From Petaurus breviceps papuanus (taxonomy: Eukaryota; Chordata; Mammalia; Diprotodontia; Petauridae), in assembly GCA_028583685.1 (NCBI GenBank), contig JAMXIF010001164.1, positions 6,614,358-6,678,357 on the forward strand: 64,000 nucleotides of DNA, read 5' to 3'. The position numbers were made by a program, and so were the translations under genes. The notes below the pieces were generated by a model. The model did not search any database and was not told where the DNA came from. It saw only the letters and a program-made list of their open reading frames with translations. Below, piece by piece: positions 33,225 to 45,116 of this stretch; positions within the stretch are counted from its first letter, which is position 1, and each line of letters opens with the position of its first letter.

Positions 33225-33450
33225 GATGTTCTTGTGGAATGGCCTCAAACCCAAACAGAAACGGGGCCACTAAACAGTTCATCAGGATCTCTGTGGGCTG
33301 CATATTAACTCAGAAAGTGCCACCTGTTTATATATTTATTTTTTTATTAGTGCATCAACTCATTAAAATCAGATAGGAACTACATTTTATCCATCTCTGG
33401 CCACACTCAGGTGTATTATGGACCTGGTGTTTGACACCTCTGTCTTGGGG
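33225..33450 (+). mobile_element. Non-autonomous hAT-like element
   Basis: It shares 'catattaactcagaaagtg' and the right end 'gtgtttgacacctctg' with the 6292 family. Confidence 0.55.
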
Positions 33451-33659
33451 CATTGAGAGATGAAAGCTGACTTACTCAGAGTCATACAGCTGGTAATTGT
33501 CAGAGGTCCGTTTTGTCACAAAACCCACAGGAGAGGCATAGAGTCATACTTAGGCCACACATTTAAAATTATGGGTAAAATTAAGATAACTTATTTAACT
33601 AGCTTGGCTATTTTGTTTTCTTTGGCGATGAGATCAAAGCAGATTAAAAGTAATTAGCA

Positions 33660-34215
33660 GGGAGAAGAGATCCTGCAGGAAGCTGATATCCTGAAAAGAG
33701 ACATTTGACAGAGAGAGAAGATGTAGGTGACCTAGAGAGAAGAGACAACTGACATATGGGAAGAAACAGCTGATATGGAGAGAAAAGATATTAGAAGAGC
33801 CAGCAAACAAATAAATAAATAGAAAGTATGCAGATACCTGGAACCGGGTCAAATAGCCTTACAGGCCACAGTAGCATTTGAAAGCTTCCCTGTGTTACCA
33901 GACAATTAAACAGCTGATTGAGAAATGAGATGTACTTTGAAGGAAACTACTTGCTTTCTCTCTTTTTTGTTTTGTTCCTTCTTTCTCATTGTTCATTACA
34001 TTAGTTATAATCCTTCTTTACAACTTGACTAATGTTTAATGTGAAGGTATTTGTAGAACCTATATCAGATTACATACCGCCATGGGTGGGGAGAGGGGAG
34101 AAGAAAGAGGGGGAGAGAATTTGAAACTCAAGGGATTGTGGAACTGAATGTTGTAAACTAAAAGTAAATTAATTAATTAAATGTTAAAAAAATAAAATAA
34201 AAAAAGAAAAAGGAA
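33660..34215 (+). repeat. Repeat with A-rich 3' end, family unassigned
   Basis: Text 'gtatttgtagaacctatatc', 'agattacataccgccatggg', 'gaactgaatgttgtaaacta' and an AAAATAAAATAAA end looks like a retroelement 3' end. I do not assign a family. Confidence 0.4.
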
Positions 34216-34349
34216 TGATATGTATGGTGCATAGAGAGCTGGCTTTGGGGTTCAGAATACCTGGGTTCAAGTTTCATCTCTGACACAGACTGACCATCTG
34301 GCTTTGAGAAAATCACTTAATTATTTAGTGCCCAAAACAACTTTTTAAT

Positions 34350-34640
34350 CAAGGATTGCTAACCTGGAGTTTGTGAACTTAAAATGTATGTATGTATCTA
34401 TCTATCTCTATTTCTATTTACATCTACATTTATACCTATACGTTCATCTATAGCTATAACTATATCTATCTATATGTTGATAACTGCAGTTCAACATAAT
34501 TGGTTTACTTCGTAATCCTATATGTTTAATTTTATCTTCTTAAAAACGTGATTTTTAGAGGGGGTCCACAGGCTTCCCCAGACTGACTGCCAAGGGTCTA
34601 GGACCCACAAAAATGGCTGAGATTCCCTGCTCTGAGATCC
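34350..34640 (+). repeat. Dispersed marsupial repeat (R2 family)
   Basis: Contains 'taacctggagtttgtgaact', a TATC-rich insertion, and 'gactgactgccaagggtcta'. Copy of the 10245 family. Confidence 0.65.
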
Positions 34641-36288
34641 TAAGTTGTAGCATAGTTGCTGATACACATTGGTAGAAAGGATTTGCTCATTGTTAGGAAG
34701 ATCTGAGGTCAAGACCAAACCTTTTTGCTCCTCTAAAGCAGTCAGTTTATGACTTACACAATGACTCCAAGTAATCAAGAAAAAAGGTTAGACTAGGCCT
34801 GTTAGGCTTTCTCTAATGAAGAAGGAATATGTGCAGTACAGCTTAAAAAGAATTTGTGGGAACTGTATAAAACCTTAAAAGTCTGAGCATTCAAATGGGT
34901 GTGATTCAGTAATCTGGGAATTTCACCTACACAAAACATCCCTTTTCCTCTTGATATAAATGCACAGTTACATAATTCAATGTATGCTATATAGGGTCGG
35001 GTACCTTACTTCAATGAAGGCATTGTCTTTAGCAGTTGGCATTAAAATAAATGATTTTATGAATCTGTGCTAATGAACAGAAAAGCACTGGGGCTGGGTT
35101 GGGGGGTTGCTTTGAACTCATTGTCTCACACAATATCCCAGTTTAGCAAGCCACAGGTGGCTTTCCTAGAGGGAATTGTGTGTTATAACAGCTGGCAAAT
35201 TGTGCCAGGCTGGGAAAGGATAAGGCTTTGAAATATGTTCTCTCCATAGAAAGGACTTGAAATGATCCTTCTGTGTAGGAAGAGATGGCCCTTTAAGGGA
35301 ACTAGGAATTCTGAAGCCTGGTTCCCTGCTGAATGCGTGCAGCCCAGCTGCACAGGACAGCAGCCAGCTGGATGGAACCCCTCTCCTGAGAGAGGCCAGA
35401 GCTCCTGGCCCCAGGAGAGCATGCATACTGGACTCAATAACAGCTTTAGCCCTAGGGGAGTGCTTGTGTTTTGGAAACAGAACATTGTGTAGGTGAGTTT
35501 GGGTTACTGAGAGACAGAGTACACCCAGACAGACTCTGGATGTCAAGCCAGAGGCAGTGGTGCCCTTCCTACTGACAGTGAGTGGATGAGCCAAAATGGC
35601 ATTTCCAGAGCTCTGGATCTTGTGTCCTGCTGGGAACAGGGGACCTACAGTGAGTTATTCCAGCAGCTTGATTTAATCTCTTGCTAATAAAATACATTTT
35701 TTTAAGACTCTGACACTCATGTGCATGAAGCAATTCCTATTAAGAAAATCTTTTTCTTCACTTCTAAGAATTTATGGTGATGCTAAAGGGTCTCTTGTCT
35801 GTTCTCCCCCGATTCACTCTGTGCTTTGCCCTCCATGTTGCTAGGGAAGAGGGCTGAGATCTGCTGGGTGAGTGCCTGTCCCAGAGGGGAAAGGGGCTGG
35901 CTCCCATCGCTCCTCACCTGGTGTCCACATTCACATTTGGCACTGTTCTTTCATTTGCATCAGCACAAAGGCAGCAGTGACCTTTCATTTGAGCAGGAAA
36001 TGTGAGAATATGCTCTTTGGCCCTAGCACTTCAAATACCTTTCTGGCCTGGAGATCCCATTGTCTGTGACTCGGGCCCTGCCCCGTGACCAGATGTCTTC
36101 ACATGCTCAGTTTTCCATATCTGTGCAGGAGAGAGAGAGAAGGAGTGGTGAGGGGGCAATGCATGCTTAGAGGCCTAGACTGCAACTACAATGTAGCTGG
36201 AGGGGATAATGAGGGAAGCCTTACTCACTCACCCCTCTCATGTTTGGAGCCTGGAATCCTGGGGGTGCAGTCCTATTTGAACAGACAA

Positions 36289-36525
36289 TTCAATGAGTGT
36301 CATACAGTGGACAGAGGACTAGGCTTGGAATCAGGAAGACATGAGTTCAAATCCAGCCTCAGATAGCTGTATAACTCTGGACAAGTCACTTAACCTTTAT
36401 TTGTCTCAGTTTCTTCATTTGTAAAATGAATTTAATTATAGAACTTATTCCTCAGGCTTATTATGAGCATCAAATGAGATTACTCTGCAAACCTTCAAGT
36501 GCTTTATAAATGCTGGGTGCCATGG
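36289..36525 (+). repeat. Marsupial tRNA-derived SINE, long form
   Basis: Text 'ggaatcaggaagacatgagt', 'acaagtcacttaacctttat' and 'gtgctttataaatgctgggt'. It abuts the CR1/L3 fragment at 36529. Confidence 0.85.
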
Positions 36526-36528
36526 TTA

Positions 36529-36957
36529 AAGAAGGGCATTGATAAGCCAGAGAGAGTCCACAGGAGGGTAACCAGGATGGTGAAAAGCCTTATGTTCACC
36601 TGACATGGGTGAAGGAATTAGTCATGTTTGACTTGGAGTAAATGGGGAAGGGGGTAGGGAGAGGCACAGTAACTATTGCTGAAGGGCTGTCATGTGAAGG
36701 AGGGGCTAGCATTCAGCTCGGCAGATGGCAAAAACCAGATGGCAAACCCAGGAAGAGAAATGGGAAGATGTTAAAAACTTGTCAATTGAGGTTTGATGTC
36801 AGGAAAAATTTCTTCCCAATAAGAGCTGTCCAATGGAATGCCTCAAGAGGAGATGTCTCCCCCCATCTTGGAGGTCTCTTTAAGCAGAGACTGGACAGCC
36901 ATTTGCTGGGTATCCTATAGGAGAGATTCCTTTCCTCTGTGAATTGAACTGGAGCAG
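36529..36957 (+). repeat. CR1/L3 LINE fragment
   Basis: Text 'ccacaggagggtaaccagga', 'gatgtcaggaaaaatttctt' and 'gagctgtccaatggaatgcc' is CR1/L3 3' sequence. Confidence 0.9.
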
Positions 36958-36959
36958 CA

Positions 36960-37200
36960 GGGTCAAACTCAATTAAAAAATAGATCCCTGCAGACTCCAT
37001 ATTGACTCAGAAAACCAGAACCAAACATTCTCTACGTTCTGTTGTATTTTTTCTTTATTTTGCTCAACATTTACCAGCAGCATTTTAATCTGCTTCACCA
37101 GGAGTTTTCCCACCTTTGCTGCCATCCCCTCCTCCCCCCACCACATTTGACATTTCTGGACTAAATGGGTGCTGATGACACTTCCAACACCCAAATTCTA
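36960..37200 (+). mobile_element. Non-autonomous hAT-like element
   Basis: Starts 'gggtcaaactcaatt' and holds 'ttgactcagaaaaccagaac', as in the 6292 element. Confidence 0.5.
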
Positions 37201-37309
37201 TGACTCTGTGATTTTGCTTTGAATCTATGACATTAATGGATGTTTGTCACTGAATTTATTAATTCTGTTTCTGCCTCCACGGAAGAAAAATGCAACCGAC
37301 ACCTAGAAA

Positions 37310-37337
<28 letters not shown>
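37310..37337. repeat. (GT)n microsatellite
   Basis: Fourteen GT units in WDFY4 intronic sequence. Confidence 0.95.
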
Positions 37338-37340
<3 letters not shown>

Positions 37341-37434
37341 TAGGAAGAGTTGATACCTTATGATTCCAACACAAATATGCTCTCCCTTCATAAAGATATA
37401 ATTTTGTCTTTCAATTTTGATAAAGTTTTTTAGT

Positions 37435-37625
37435 ATCATAAATTTATTAGTTAAAAAGGATCTTATAGGTAGATCATTCAGCCCATATTCTACCTTCCTC
37501 TTCCCACTTTATAGATGAGGAGATTGAGGTTCATAGAGCATACAAGTAGGAAGCAGCAGAGCCTGGATTTAAATTCAAGTCTTCTGACTCCAAAACCAGA
37601 ACTCTTTCCATTGCTTCGTGCTATC
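37435..37625 (-). repeat. MIR-type SINE
   Basis: Text 'ctttatagatgaggagattg' and 'gcctggatttaaattcaagt' is the antisense MIR-type core and tRNA-like end. Confidence 0.75.
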
Positions 37626-37636
37626 TCTGTATCTTG

Positions 37637-37905
37637 GGGGAAGCTAGGTGGCCAGTGGATTGAATGCTGAACCTGGAATTAGGAAGAACTGGGTTCAGAT
37701 TCAGCCTCAGACACTTACTAGATGTGTAACCTTGGGCAAGTCATTTAACTTTGTTTGTCTCAGTTCCCTCATCTGTAAAATGAGTTGGAGAGGGAAATGG
37801 CAAACCACTCCAGTATCTTTGCCAAAAACAAACAAACAGAAAACTAACAACAAACAACAAACCCAAATGGCATCATGAAGAATTGAAAATGACTGAACAA
37901 GAGTA
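37637..37905 (+). repeat. Marsupial SINE with LINE-like 3' tail, near full length
   Basis: Starts 'gggggaagctaggtggccag', has 'gggttcagattcagcctcag', then 'ggcaaaccactccagtatct' and 'tgaaaatgactgaacaagag'. A minus-strand relative lies at about 43965-44160. Confidence 0.88.
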
Positions 37906-38224
37906 AATCTCTGTGAATCAGGGAGAAATCTTGTGCTATTCTGTCACTAAAGACTTAGAGGTGGAAGGGATATGATCTAACCTAGTCCAATCCCCTCAAT
38001 TTACAAGAGTGGAAATGGAGATGCAGAGAGGAAGGTACCTCCTCCAAGGTTACATAGTAGATAAGTAGTAGCAGATAAAAGATTCAAGCCCAGACCTTCT
38101 CATTGAACATCCTGTGCTCCAGCATTGCCCACAGAGCTTAGAGGAATAGTTGTGAAAATTAAAATGCCAATGAAGACAATTTTCTGGTGGTATGACCTGA
38201 GGATGCAGCTAAGGATGAGTTTAT

Positions 38225-38690
38225 TGTTATTTGAAAGTTTGATAAATTTCCCAGGAGCCACTGATTGGTTCTTGGTGCTCACATTGCTCAATGAGGAAAA
38301 AGACTATTTTATATGATTTAATAAAAATCTGTCCTCTGAATTTTACGTATGGGGGGAAAAGAATCCCTGAAAGGGTAAGTGACTTATCTCAGGTCATATG
38401 GTCCCAGGCATATATTTTTAAGTGAAAAAATTTGAAGCACAAAGAAAAGAGGTCAAAAGGGTCAAAGAATGAGTTTGGTTAAAACCCATAGTGTTCTTCA
38501 TTTTAGCCTCAGAATGTGGCTCAGTTCCAGAAATAACATTTGGCAAAATCTCAGTGAGATCACAAATATGATAGGATTTTCTTCTTCGATATTCATTATC
38601 TTTTTGGTGACACAGAGAGAAAGTGCTGGGCAAATGTGCTCTTAACTTGCATTAGGTGAAGTAGACCTTTGTCCTCCATTAAATCCTCCC
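38225..38690 (+). repeat. Unassigned repeat, paired with 18090-18540
   Basis: Homologous to the earlier copy ('ggcaaaatctcagtgagatc', 'tcaggtcatatggtccc', 'ttgcattaggtgaag'). The intact-looking minus-strand frame 38418-38633 lies wholly in it. Confidence 0.7.
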
Positions 38691-38837
38691 TTGGGCTACC
38701 AAGACTACTCATGTGTTAGATTTCACTGAATCATCAAATCAAGGAGATAGAAAAGACAACACAGAGAAATTTATTGTGTTGTATGAAGCAACTCTCCATG
38801 ATTCATCATTATCTAAACACTCATCAACACACTGAAT

Positions 38838-38900
38838 GTCTATGTGTGTGTGTGTATGTGTATGTGAGTGTGTGTGCACACGTGTGTGCGTGCATGTGAC
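38838..38900. repeat. GT-rich simple repeat
   Basis: Interrupted TGTG units with CA and CG steps. Confidence 0.85.
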
Positions 38901-39014
38901 TGTACTAGCCTCTGCTTATAGCAATCTCTCTAAGGCAAGAGTCTTAAGCTCTAGGGAATTAGCATCAGCCTCGCCTAGCATTTTTGGTCTCAGTTGGTTA
39001 CACTTGTGTCAATT

Positions 39015-39410
39015 AAATTCAATTTGGCAAATATTTATTAAGTACTAATTCCATGCAATGATGCACTTAAGCAATGATGAAAGTGAATGCAGAAAAGAAG
39101 CAATCACTGTCCTCAGGGAGCTTACATTCTCCTGGGAAGATAGAGCATGTAAGAAAATAAGTGAAAACAAAGTATATGCAAAGTAACAATTATAGTTAAT
39201 AATAATATCTGACACAGAGTGCTTTAACTTTTGCAAAGTGATTTATAAATATTATTTCACTTTATCCTCCCAACAACTCTGTGGGAGATAGGTGCTATTC
39301 CTTTCATTGTATAGATGAAAAAAATGAGGCAGATGCTTTCAGAGGGCAAATTGGAACTCAGGTCTTCCTCTCTTCAAGTCTAGAACTCTATCTACCATGG
39401 CAGCTAACGA
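39015..39410 (-). repeat. MIR-type SINE remnants
   Basis: Text 'aaatatttattaagtactaa', 'ctcagggagcttacattctc', then a second core 'tatagatgaaaaaaatgagg' and 'ttggaactcaggtcttcctc'. Confidence 0.75.
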
Positions 39411-39869
39411 CAAAGTGATTTCAAGAAGATGGGAATATGGACGCCTGGGGACATCACGAAAGGTCTCCTACTAAAGGAGCAACATCTGACTTGTATCTTG
39501 AAAGATGCCAGGAATCAAAAAAGGCAACAGTGAAGATAGAAAGGCATTCCACTATGGCAGGCCACATGTACAAAGGCACTGAGATAGCCCAATGATGCAA
39601 GCAAGCTTTTCTGAGTACACAGGTGCATCCTCATTCAGTGTGGCTTCCCCTGCCCATTAGTCTCATTCAAGGAACCTGTGATTCCTTGTATAATTAATCA
39701 TATTTGTGTTTCAGTATATAAGTCAAAATCTTGTACTTTGTTCCTCTTGAAAGCTAGCACAGGGGAAAACAGGCACTTTAAATATACAATAGCACAAGTT
39801 TGACCTAGCCAATATTTACCAACAGGCCAGAGATGAAAATGTTTCTAGTCCTTCCTGTGACACACTTAC

Positions 39870-40052
39870 TCGGACAATGCCATCCCTGCTCCCAGTGATG
39901 ATGATGTTGCTGGCATCCCAGTCCATTCCTTCTGTTAGGTAGCAGCATTGGATATCTCCTTGTGGCCCACAGGAAGTGTTGATGCTTGCCAGAGGCTGGC
40001 CATTAATGTTCCATAGATATAAGTGGGTTCCAGCACAAGAGACAATATCTCC
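39870..40052 (-). CDS. WDFY4: WDFY4 coding exon (WD40 repeat)
   Basis: The acceptor is 'tttggttttatattgcag' and the donor CGA|gtaagt. Its 61 codons read GDIVSCAGTHLYLWNINGQP, LASINTSCGPQGDIQCCYLT and EGMDWDASNIIITGSRDGIVR. LYLWN and the GSRDGIVR end are WD40 blade features. Human WDFY4 has IVSCAGAHLSLWNVNGQPLA and IIITGSQDGMVR. It enters and leaves in phase 0. The codons expected next in other mammals (VWKTED in human) are not adjacent and were not found in the 10.7 kb intron. Confidence 0.95.
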
Positions 40053-40749
40053 CTGCAATATAAAACCAAAAACCAATTGTTCAAAATAGTCAATGATTAG
40101 TGTCTGAGGTAGGATTTCAATTCAGGTCTTCCTAACTTTTTTTTTAAAAGCCTGATGTTCATTGAGTTGATGATACTAGAAGTGTTCATCAGATAAAGAG
40201 ATCCACAGAGGCAAAAAGAAAGGAAGGGACAGTCATCGAAAGTTTGGCCCTTAATGTTGCTGGAGTGGATTGGGTGTCACTACTGCTTTTCACTGAATTT
40301 TCTTATGTTAATTTCCTTCACAGACCCAGGGGACCAGGAAACATGGAAGAAGGTAAAGAGAGCTGGATTTGGAATCGCTGGACTTAAATTCTGAGCTTGC
40401 TACTTATTTCCCTGTGTAATAAACCTTGTTCATTTCTCTGGACCTCCATTTCCACATCTATAAAATGGAAGGGTTGAATGACATGATTTCTAAAGTCCTT
40501 TATGATGCTAATTCTATGATTTTAGGATCCTGAGAAGCAGAATGTTATAGGGGACAGAGCCCTGACCTTGATTTTGGGAAGATCTGGATTCATGTCCTGT
40601 CTCTGACACATCAGTGACCACAGACAAGTTACATCCAAGTGCCCCAGGTAACTCTTTAAGATGATAAGCTATTTACCAATCTACATTGGGAAAGGGATTT
40701 TCCACACCAGAAATTCCCTTTGCCACTGAAATAGAAGACTGAGTCTATA

Positions 40750-41920
40750 TTCTCTCCACTCCCTCAAAGATCCTTAAACACCTTCAAGTTCATCATTTAT
40801 ATTTTGTCTAACTCTATAGTTGCAATAACAATCACATACGCACACTAAAAGAATGAAAACAACTATCCCTGCAGAGATTAGGATTGTCTGGTTTCAGCCC
40901 AGGTGCCTTCTTTCTGATGGCAAACAGTGGTTTCATGACCTGTTCAGGGTATTTATGTGTTACCATTGTTGAGTTTTGTCTGACATTTGATTAAACTCTT
41001 TGTTCAAGCTTCTTCATCATGGACTCACATCAGAATTTTTCACTTAGATGCATTCTAGGAACTGGCAAATGTGGAGAAGGAGAAAGCACATTGCTGTGCT
41101 CTGGATGGGACTTTGTTGTCATTTACTATATTAACTGCCTACATCTGGTTTGAATTAAGAAAAAAAAAGCATCTCCTCATTCCTGTTTTTGGACCAGGGA
41201 TCTCTACATCACGAGGGAGAGTTTTCCTGCCAGAGCAGCAAAGTCTTCTTTAAAAAAACACAGTTGCCAGTGTTGAAAAAGGACTTGGATGGCTCAGGGT
41301 AGGGGCCTGGAGAGGCACCGAGCCCCCATGTCTCTCGCAGCCCTATCACATACTGCCACCTTCAATGACCAGACACAAAAATGTCGTCTGGTCTCAGCCT
41401 CTTTCCACGCGCATTGCCAATTGCACCAGAGTAGCCATCCATTCCTGGTTAATGTCAGCTGATGGTGCATGGGACAAAGTGATCAAAGAGGCAGCATGTT
41501 CCTTTTGCCCACAGAAATGATCCTTCCCAATCTAGTGTGACTGGGCAGGAATGGGCATCATATATCTAAATAGGAGGAAAAGCAAGATGGGTGCTAGAAC
41601 AGAACTAAAACGCAGTCAAAGGCTAGCTTCAGTCTCCATCCATTTCCTCTTCCAGGGCCCTTCTCTGTATGGGTGGTGAGCCTCCTTCAGCACACTCTGT
41701 TGCTCCTATCCCAGGCTTTCCCCCTCCAAGAATAGGCCTTTCTGCACTAGGCAGTTAAGGCGAACCTCCATGAAGGCTTAGGGCCATGTGCTCTGGATCT
41801 ATCTCACCTCTTCCCTCATTAAAACTTGCTCTTACTGAGTTGCAAAGATACAGATCAACTAACCCACACTAAAATATTTCAGGTAGATAATAGCTGGATA
41901 TGGTGGATCAATTAGTCGAT
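40750..41920. other. Intronic, no gene recognised
   Basis: Largely free of recognisable repeats, particularly 41270-41830. It could hold conserved regulatory sequence, but nothing specific is visible. Confidence 0.4.
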
Positions 41921-41924
41921 AAAT

Positions 41925-42295
41925 CAACAGACATTTATCAAGCACTATGTGCCAAACTCTTTGCTAGAGGCTGGGAATACACAGATAGAAATGCAACAGT
42001 CACTGCACTACTTACTGACCCTTGATTCAGTTTATCAATCAATGAACAGGCATTTATTAAGCACCCACTTATGTTTCAGACAGCGTACTAGGCATTGAAG
42101 ATGCAAAGATAGAAATGAAATAGCTCCTTTCCTGCAGGAACTTACATTCTATATATCCCCTAATTGTCTCCTTTCTTCAGTTTCTCAATCAATCAACATG
42201 CATCTATTAAGCACTGATAAGCCAAGCACTAGGCATTCAGGATATGGAGACTGAAATGAAGAAGTCCCTTCCCTCAAGGAGCTTATATTCTAGGT
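41925..42295. repeat. Three adjacent MIR-type SINE heads in tandem
   Basis: Three units at about 41925-42012, 42033-42152 and 42180-42295 each start with 'caatcaatgaacaggcattt'-type text and carry 'ttaagcac' and 'acttacattct' or 'gcttatattct'. All are in the same orientation. Confidence 0.75.
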
Positions 42296-42300
42296 GTTAC

Positions 42301-42420
42301 CTCTTCTCTTCCTTCCTAATTTTTAAATTTAATTTTAAATTAAAATTTCATTTAATTTAACTTAAATTAATTAAATTTAATTTTTAAATTAAATTTAAAT
42401 TTAAATTAAATTTAAAATGA
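42301..42420. repeat. Pure A/T tract of AAATTT-type steps
   Basis: About 100 bp nearly without G or C, rich in AAATTTAA and TTTAAATT palindromes. Confidence 0.9.
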
Positions 42421-42639
42421 ATCCAAAAGAACATGAGTTTCTAGAATTTCAAGCAGCAGTAACAAGCTGGTAGGGGAGAGGTTTGAGGACCACATCCTTT
42501 TAAGGTTACTCTACTTTGAAACATAGAAGTATTCTCATTAGGATGTCTCTACCTCCACCTGTGCAGACAGACTACAATCCATTCATACCTGGGTGATACT
42601 TAATACATTCCATCCTATAAATCTTTCATAGAATAACTG

Positions 42640-43095
42640 ACCAAATGCCAGAGGCCTTCACGACCTGGCCCTCATCTATTCACTTCCATGTAGTCTGTGA
42701 TCCAGTGACACTGACTTCCTGGTTTTCCTTGCACAAGATACTCCATCTTTCATCTCCAGGCATTTTCACTGTCTGTCCCCCTGTCTGCCTGGAATTCTCT
42801 CCTTCCTCATCTCCACCTCTTATCTTCCCTGGCTTCTGCCAAGACCCAGCTAAAATCCCACCTGCTACAAAGAAGCCTTTCCCAACCTCCACCCACCCCA
42901 TGCTAGGCCCTTCCTTCTTGTTGATTATATCCAGTTTGTCCTGTTTATAACTTGCTTGTATCAGGTTGTTTTCATGCTGGTTCCCCCTTTAGACTGTAAG
43001 CTTCTTGAGAGCAGTTACTGCCTTTCTCCTTTCTCTGAATCCCTAGCACTTGGCCCACTGACTAGCAAACAGTAAGTACTTAATAAATGCTTGTT
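42640..43095 (+). repeat. L2 LINE 3' region, long fragment
   Basis: Text 'ccttcacgacctggccctca', 'tgtctgcctggaattctctc', 'ttccctggcttctgccaaga', 'agactgtaagcttcttgaga' and 'taataaatgcttgttgactt' reaches the L2 3' terminus. Confidence 0.88.
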
Positions 43096-43795
43096 GACTT
43101 AATGTGTGCCGACTTACTTTTAGTCTTTTCATATGGATCCATGACCCTGCCTACTGCACCTTCACATCAAGACCTGGTCAAAAGAGTGGGATGGGGATAT
43201 AGAGGACAGCTTTGGGACTCTTGTTTTGGCCTTTAAAAATCAGTAAGAGGTGAAAGATGTTCAGACAGGGATGGGTACTGGTAAGGATACAGCTCAATAC
43301 ATTTATTTCAGAAGTACTTTTCTACTTAGAGATCAGAATGCAAAAAAGGTGGGGTATTTTACATCCCCTCCTCCTCCCAATTCAGCTATGACTTTTCAGT
43401 CTGCTATCCTGTTTCCATTGAAAACAGGCACAGTAGCCAAGGCCCTAATTGATCCCTCCTGATAACAGAGATTCCTCAGAGGAATCTCTGAATATGAATA
43501 AAAGAAATGAATAAAACCAACACTAGTTTTATTTGCAGTTGTTATTTTATTCGAGCTTTATTAAAACACAGTAGAAACCTGTCATAAGGCAGCTCTTTAT
43601 TTTTCAAATATGAGTATATGTGTCTGGGAGAAATTCGTGGCAAGAGGCGGAGAAGACTGACTTACAACTTGCAATAAGTAGCCTTAGAATCTTAGAATAA
43701 AGAACCCTTTAGAATATGGAGGCTGTTTTCAGCTGTGCCAATTGAGGCTCAGAGAAGTCTGGGATATTATGTTTGATTACAGATGCCTCATTTTA

Positions 43796-43925
43796 GGAAG
43801 GATGTTGACAAGCTGGAGCAGACCCAGAGGAAGCCAAAGAGATAGTGTTGGGCCTTGAAATTATATCATATGAGGATCAATTGCTGAAATTGGAGATGTT
43901 TAACCTGAAGAGAATCTGGGGCAGG
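43796..43925 (+). repeat. CR1/L3 LINE fragment
   Basis: Text 'ggaaggatgttgacaagctg' and 'ttgaaattatatcatatgag', then 'gagatgtttaacctgaagag', is CR1/L3. Confidence 0.8.
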
Positions 43926-43964
43926 ATGGGGAGAAAGGAGGGAATGAGAGGTATCTACAATTAC

Positions 43965-44160
43965 TTGTTGTTTAGGCATTTTTTTAGCTGTGTCTGACTG
44001 ATTCTTTATGACCCCATTTGGGATTTTCTTGGCAAAGATACTAGAGTGGTTTGCCATTTTCTTCTCCAGCTCATTTTACAGATGAGGAAACTGAGGCAAA
44101 GAGGGTTAAGTGAGTTGCCCAGGGTCACACAGCTAGTAAGTATCAAGAGTCTCCTTCCCA
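43965..44160 (-). repeat. Marsupial SINE with LINE-like 3' tail
   Basis: Antisense text 'ttcttggcaaagatactaga', 'tttacagatgaggaaactga' and 'gggtcacacagctagtaagt'. It is the minus-strand relative of 37637-37905. Confidence 0.85.
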
Positions 44161-44654
44161 CCCCCCAGAGACACACCTCTTCCCCATATAGCTCCTCAGG
44201 CAAGGAGGAAATGCATTACAACCATGGGAGTGGTGAGTTATTGTTCCTTCCTTTGGCAGTCTTCTTGGGTCCTAGGTATGGCTCTAGTTGCCACTTTCCT
44301 CTTAGTCTTTACGGGTGTCTTGTTAGTATATCTAGTTTGCATATTACACAAATGAAAGCCACAACCCTTGACAGGTGTGTGATAAGGGATTTCTATGTTA
44401 CAATAGACTAATAAGAGGATTGCCTGCCTAAGTCTATAGAATACCCTCAATCAATGTTTGTTGAATGAATACATGCTTGAATGAATGAAGCCAGCCTGGG
44501 ACAAAGCAGAAGACCTTAGAGCAGCCTGCTATCTCCCATGTGGTTCTTCCTGGGACTTGCCTGTCATTTGGGAGCTTCTGTTCTTCTGGGCTTCCCAGAA
44601 TACAATTTGAATTCATATGAAGGCTGCGTCGTGGTGAACAGAGGGAAGAGCGTT

Positions 44655-44855
44655 GGTTGGCACAGGAGTTCTTAAACTGGAGGTCATGAACTTTTATTTC
44701 ATATTTTAATAACCATTTCAATGTCATTGACTTGTTTTGTAATCCTATGTATTTGTATTTTATATATTTAAAAATATTCTCCTTAGAACAGAGTCTCTTA
44801 GCTTCACTAAAGACAGCCAAAGGGGTCCATGACACAATAAAATTTAGGAACCCAG
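44655..44855 (+). repeat. Dispersed marsupial repeat (R2 family)
   Basis: Text 'aaactggaggtcatgaactt' and 'agccaaaggggtccatgaca'. Confidence 0.75.
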
Positions 44856-45116
44856 AACCTCTGAGTGAGGAGTAAGTCATATATAAGCCCAATCCAGGAA
44901 GATGGAAAAGGAGAAAGGAAAAAAAAAGTTTTAAGAAATTACAGAATTGAGGAGATGGAAGTCAAGGAGAGGAAGCTGGAAAAAAGGAGAGCCAGTGCAG
45001 GAAGCTGTCCAAAAGCCTTGGGGAGGGGAGCAGCAGAGTCAGCTCGGAAAGGTTCCATGCAGCTGGAACAAATATCTTCTTACATTAACGTAGTCTCTTC
45101 CAAACTTGTTTCTTAG

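Noticed and set aside
33205-33270. A phase-compatible WDFY4 exon candidate ending in Ser-Arg-Gly before a gtgatg donor
   Set aside because: Most of it belongs to a hAT-like dispersed element shared with 6292 and 36960, and its residues do not resemble WDFY4.
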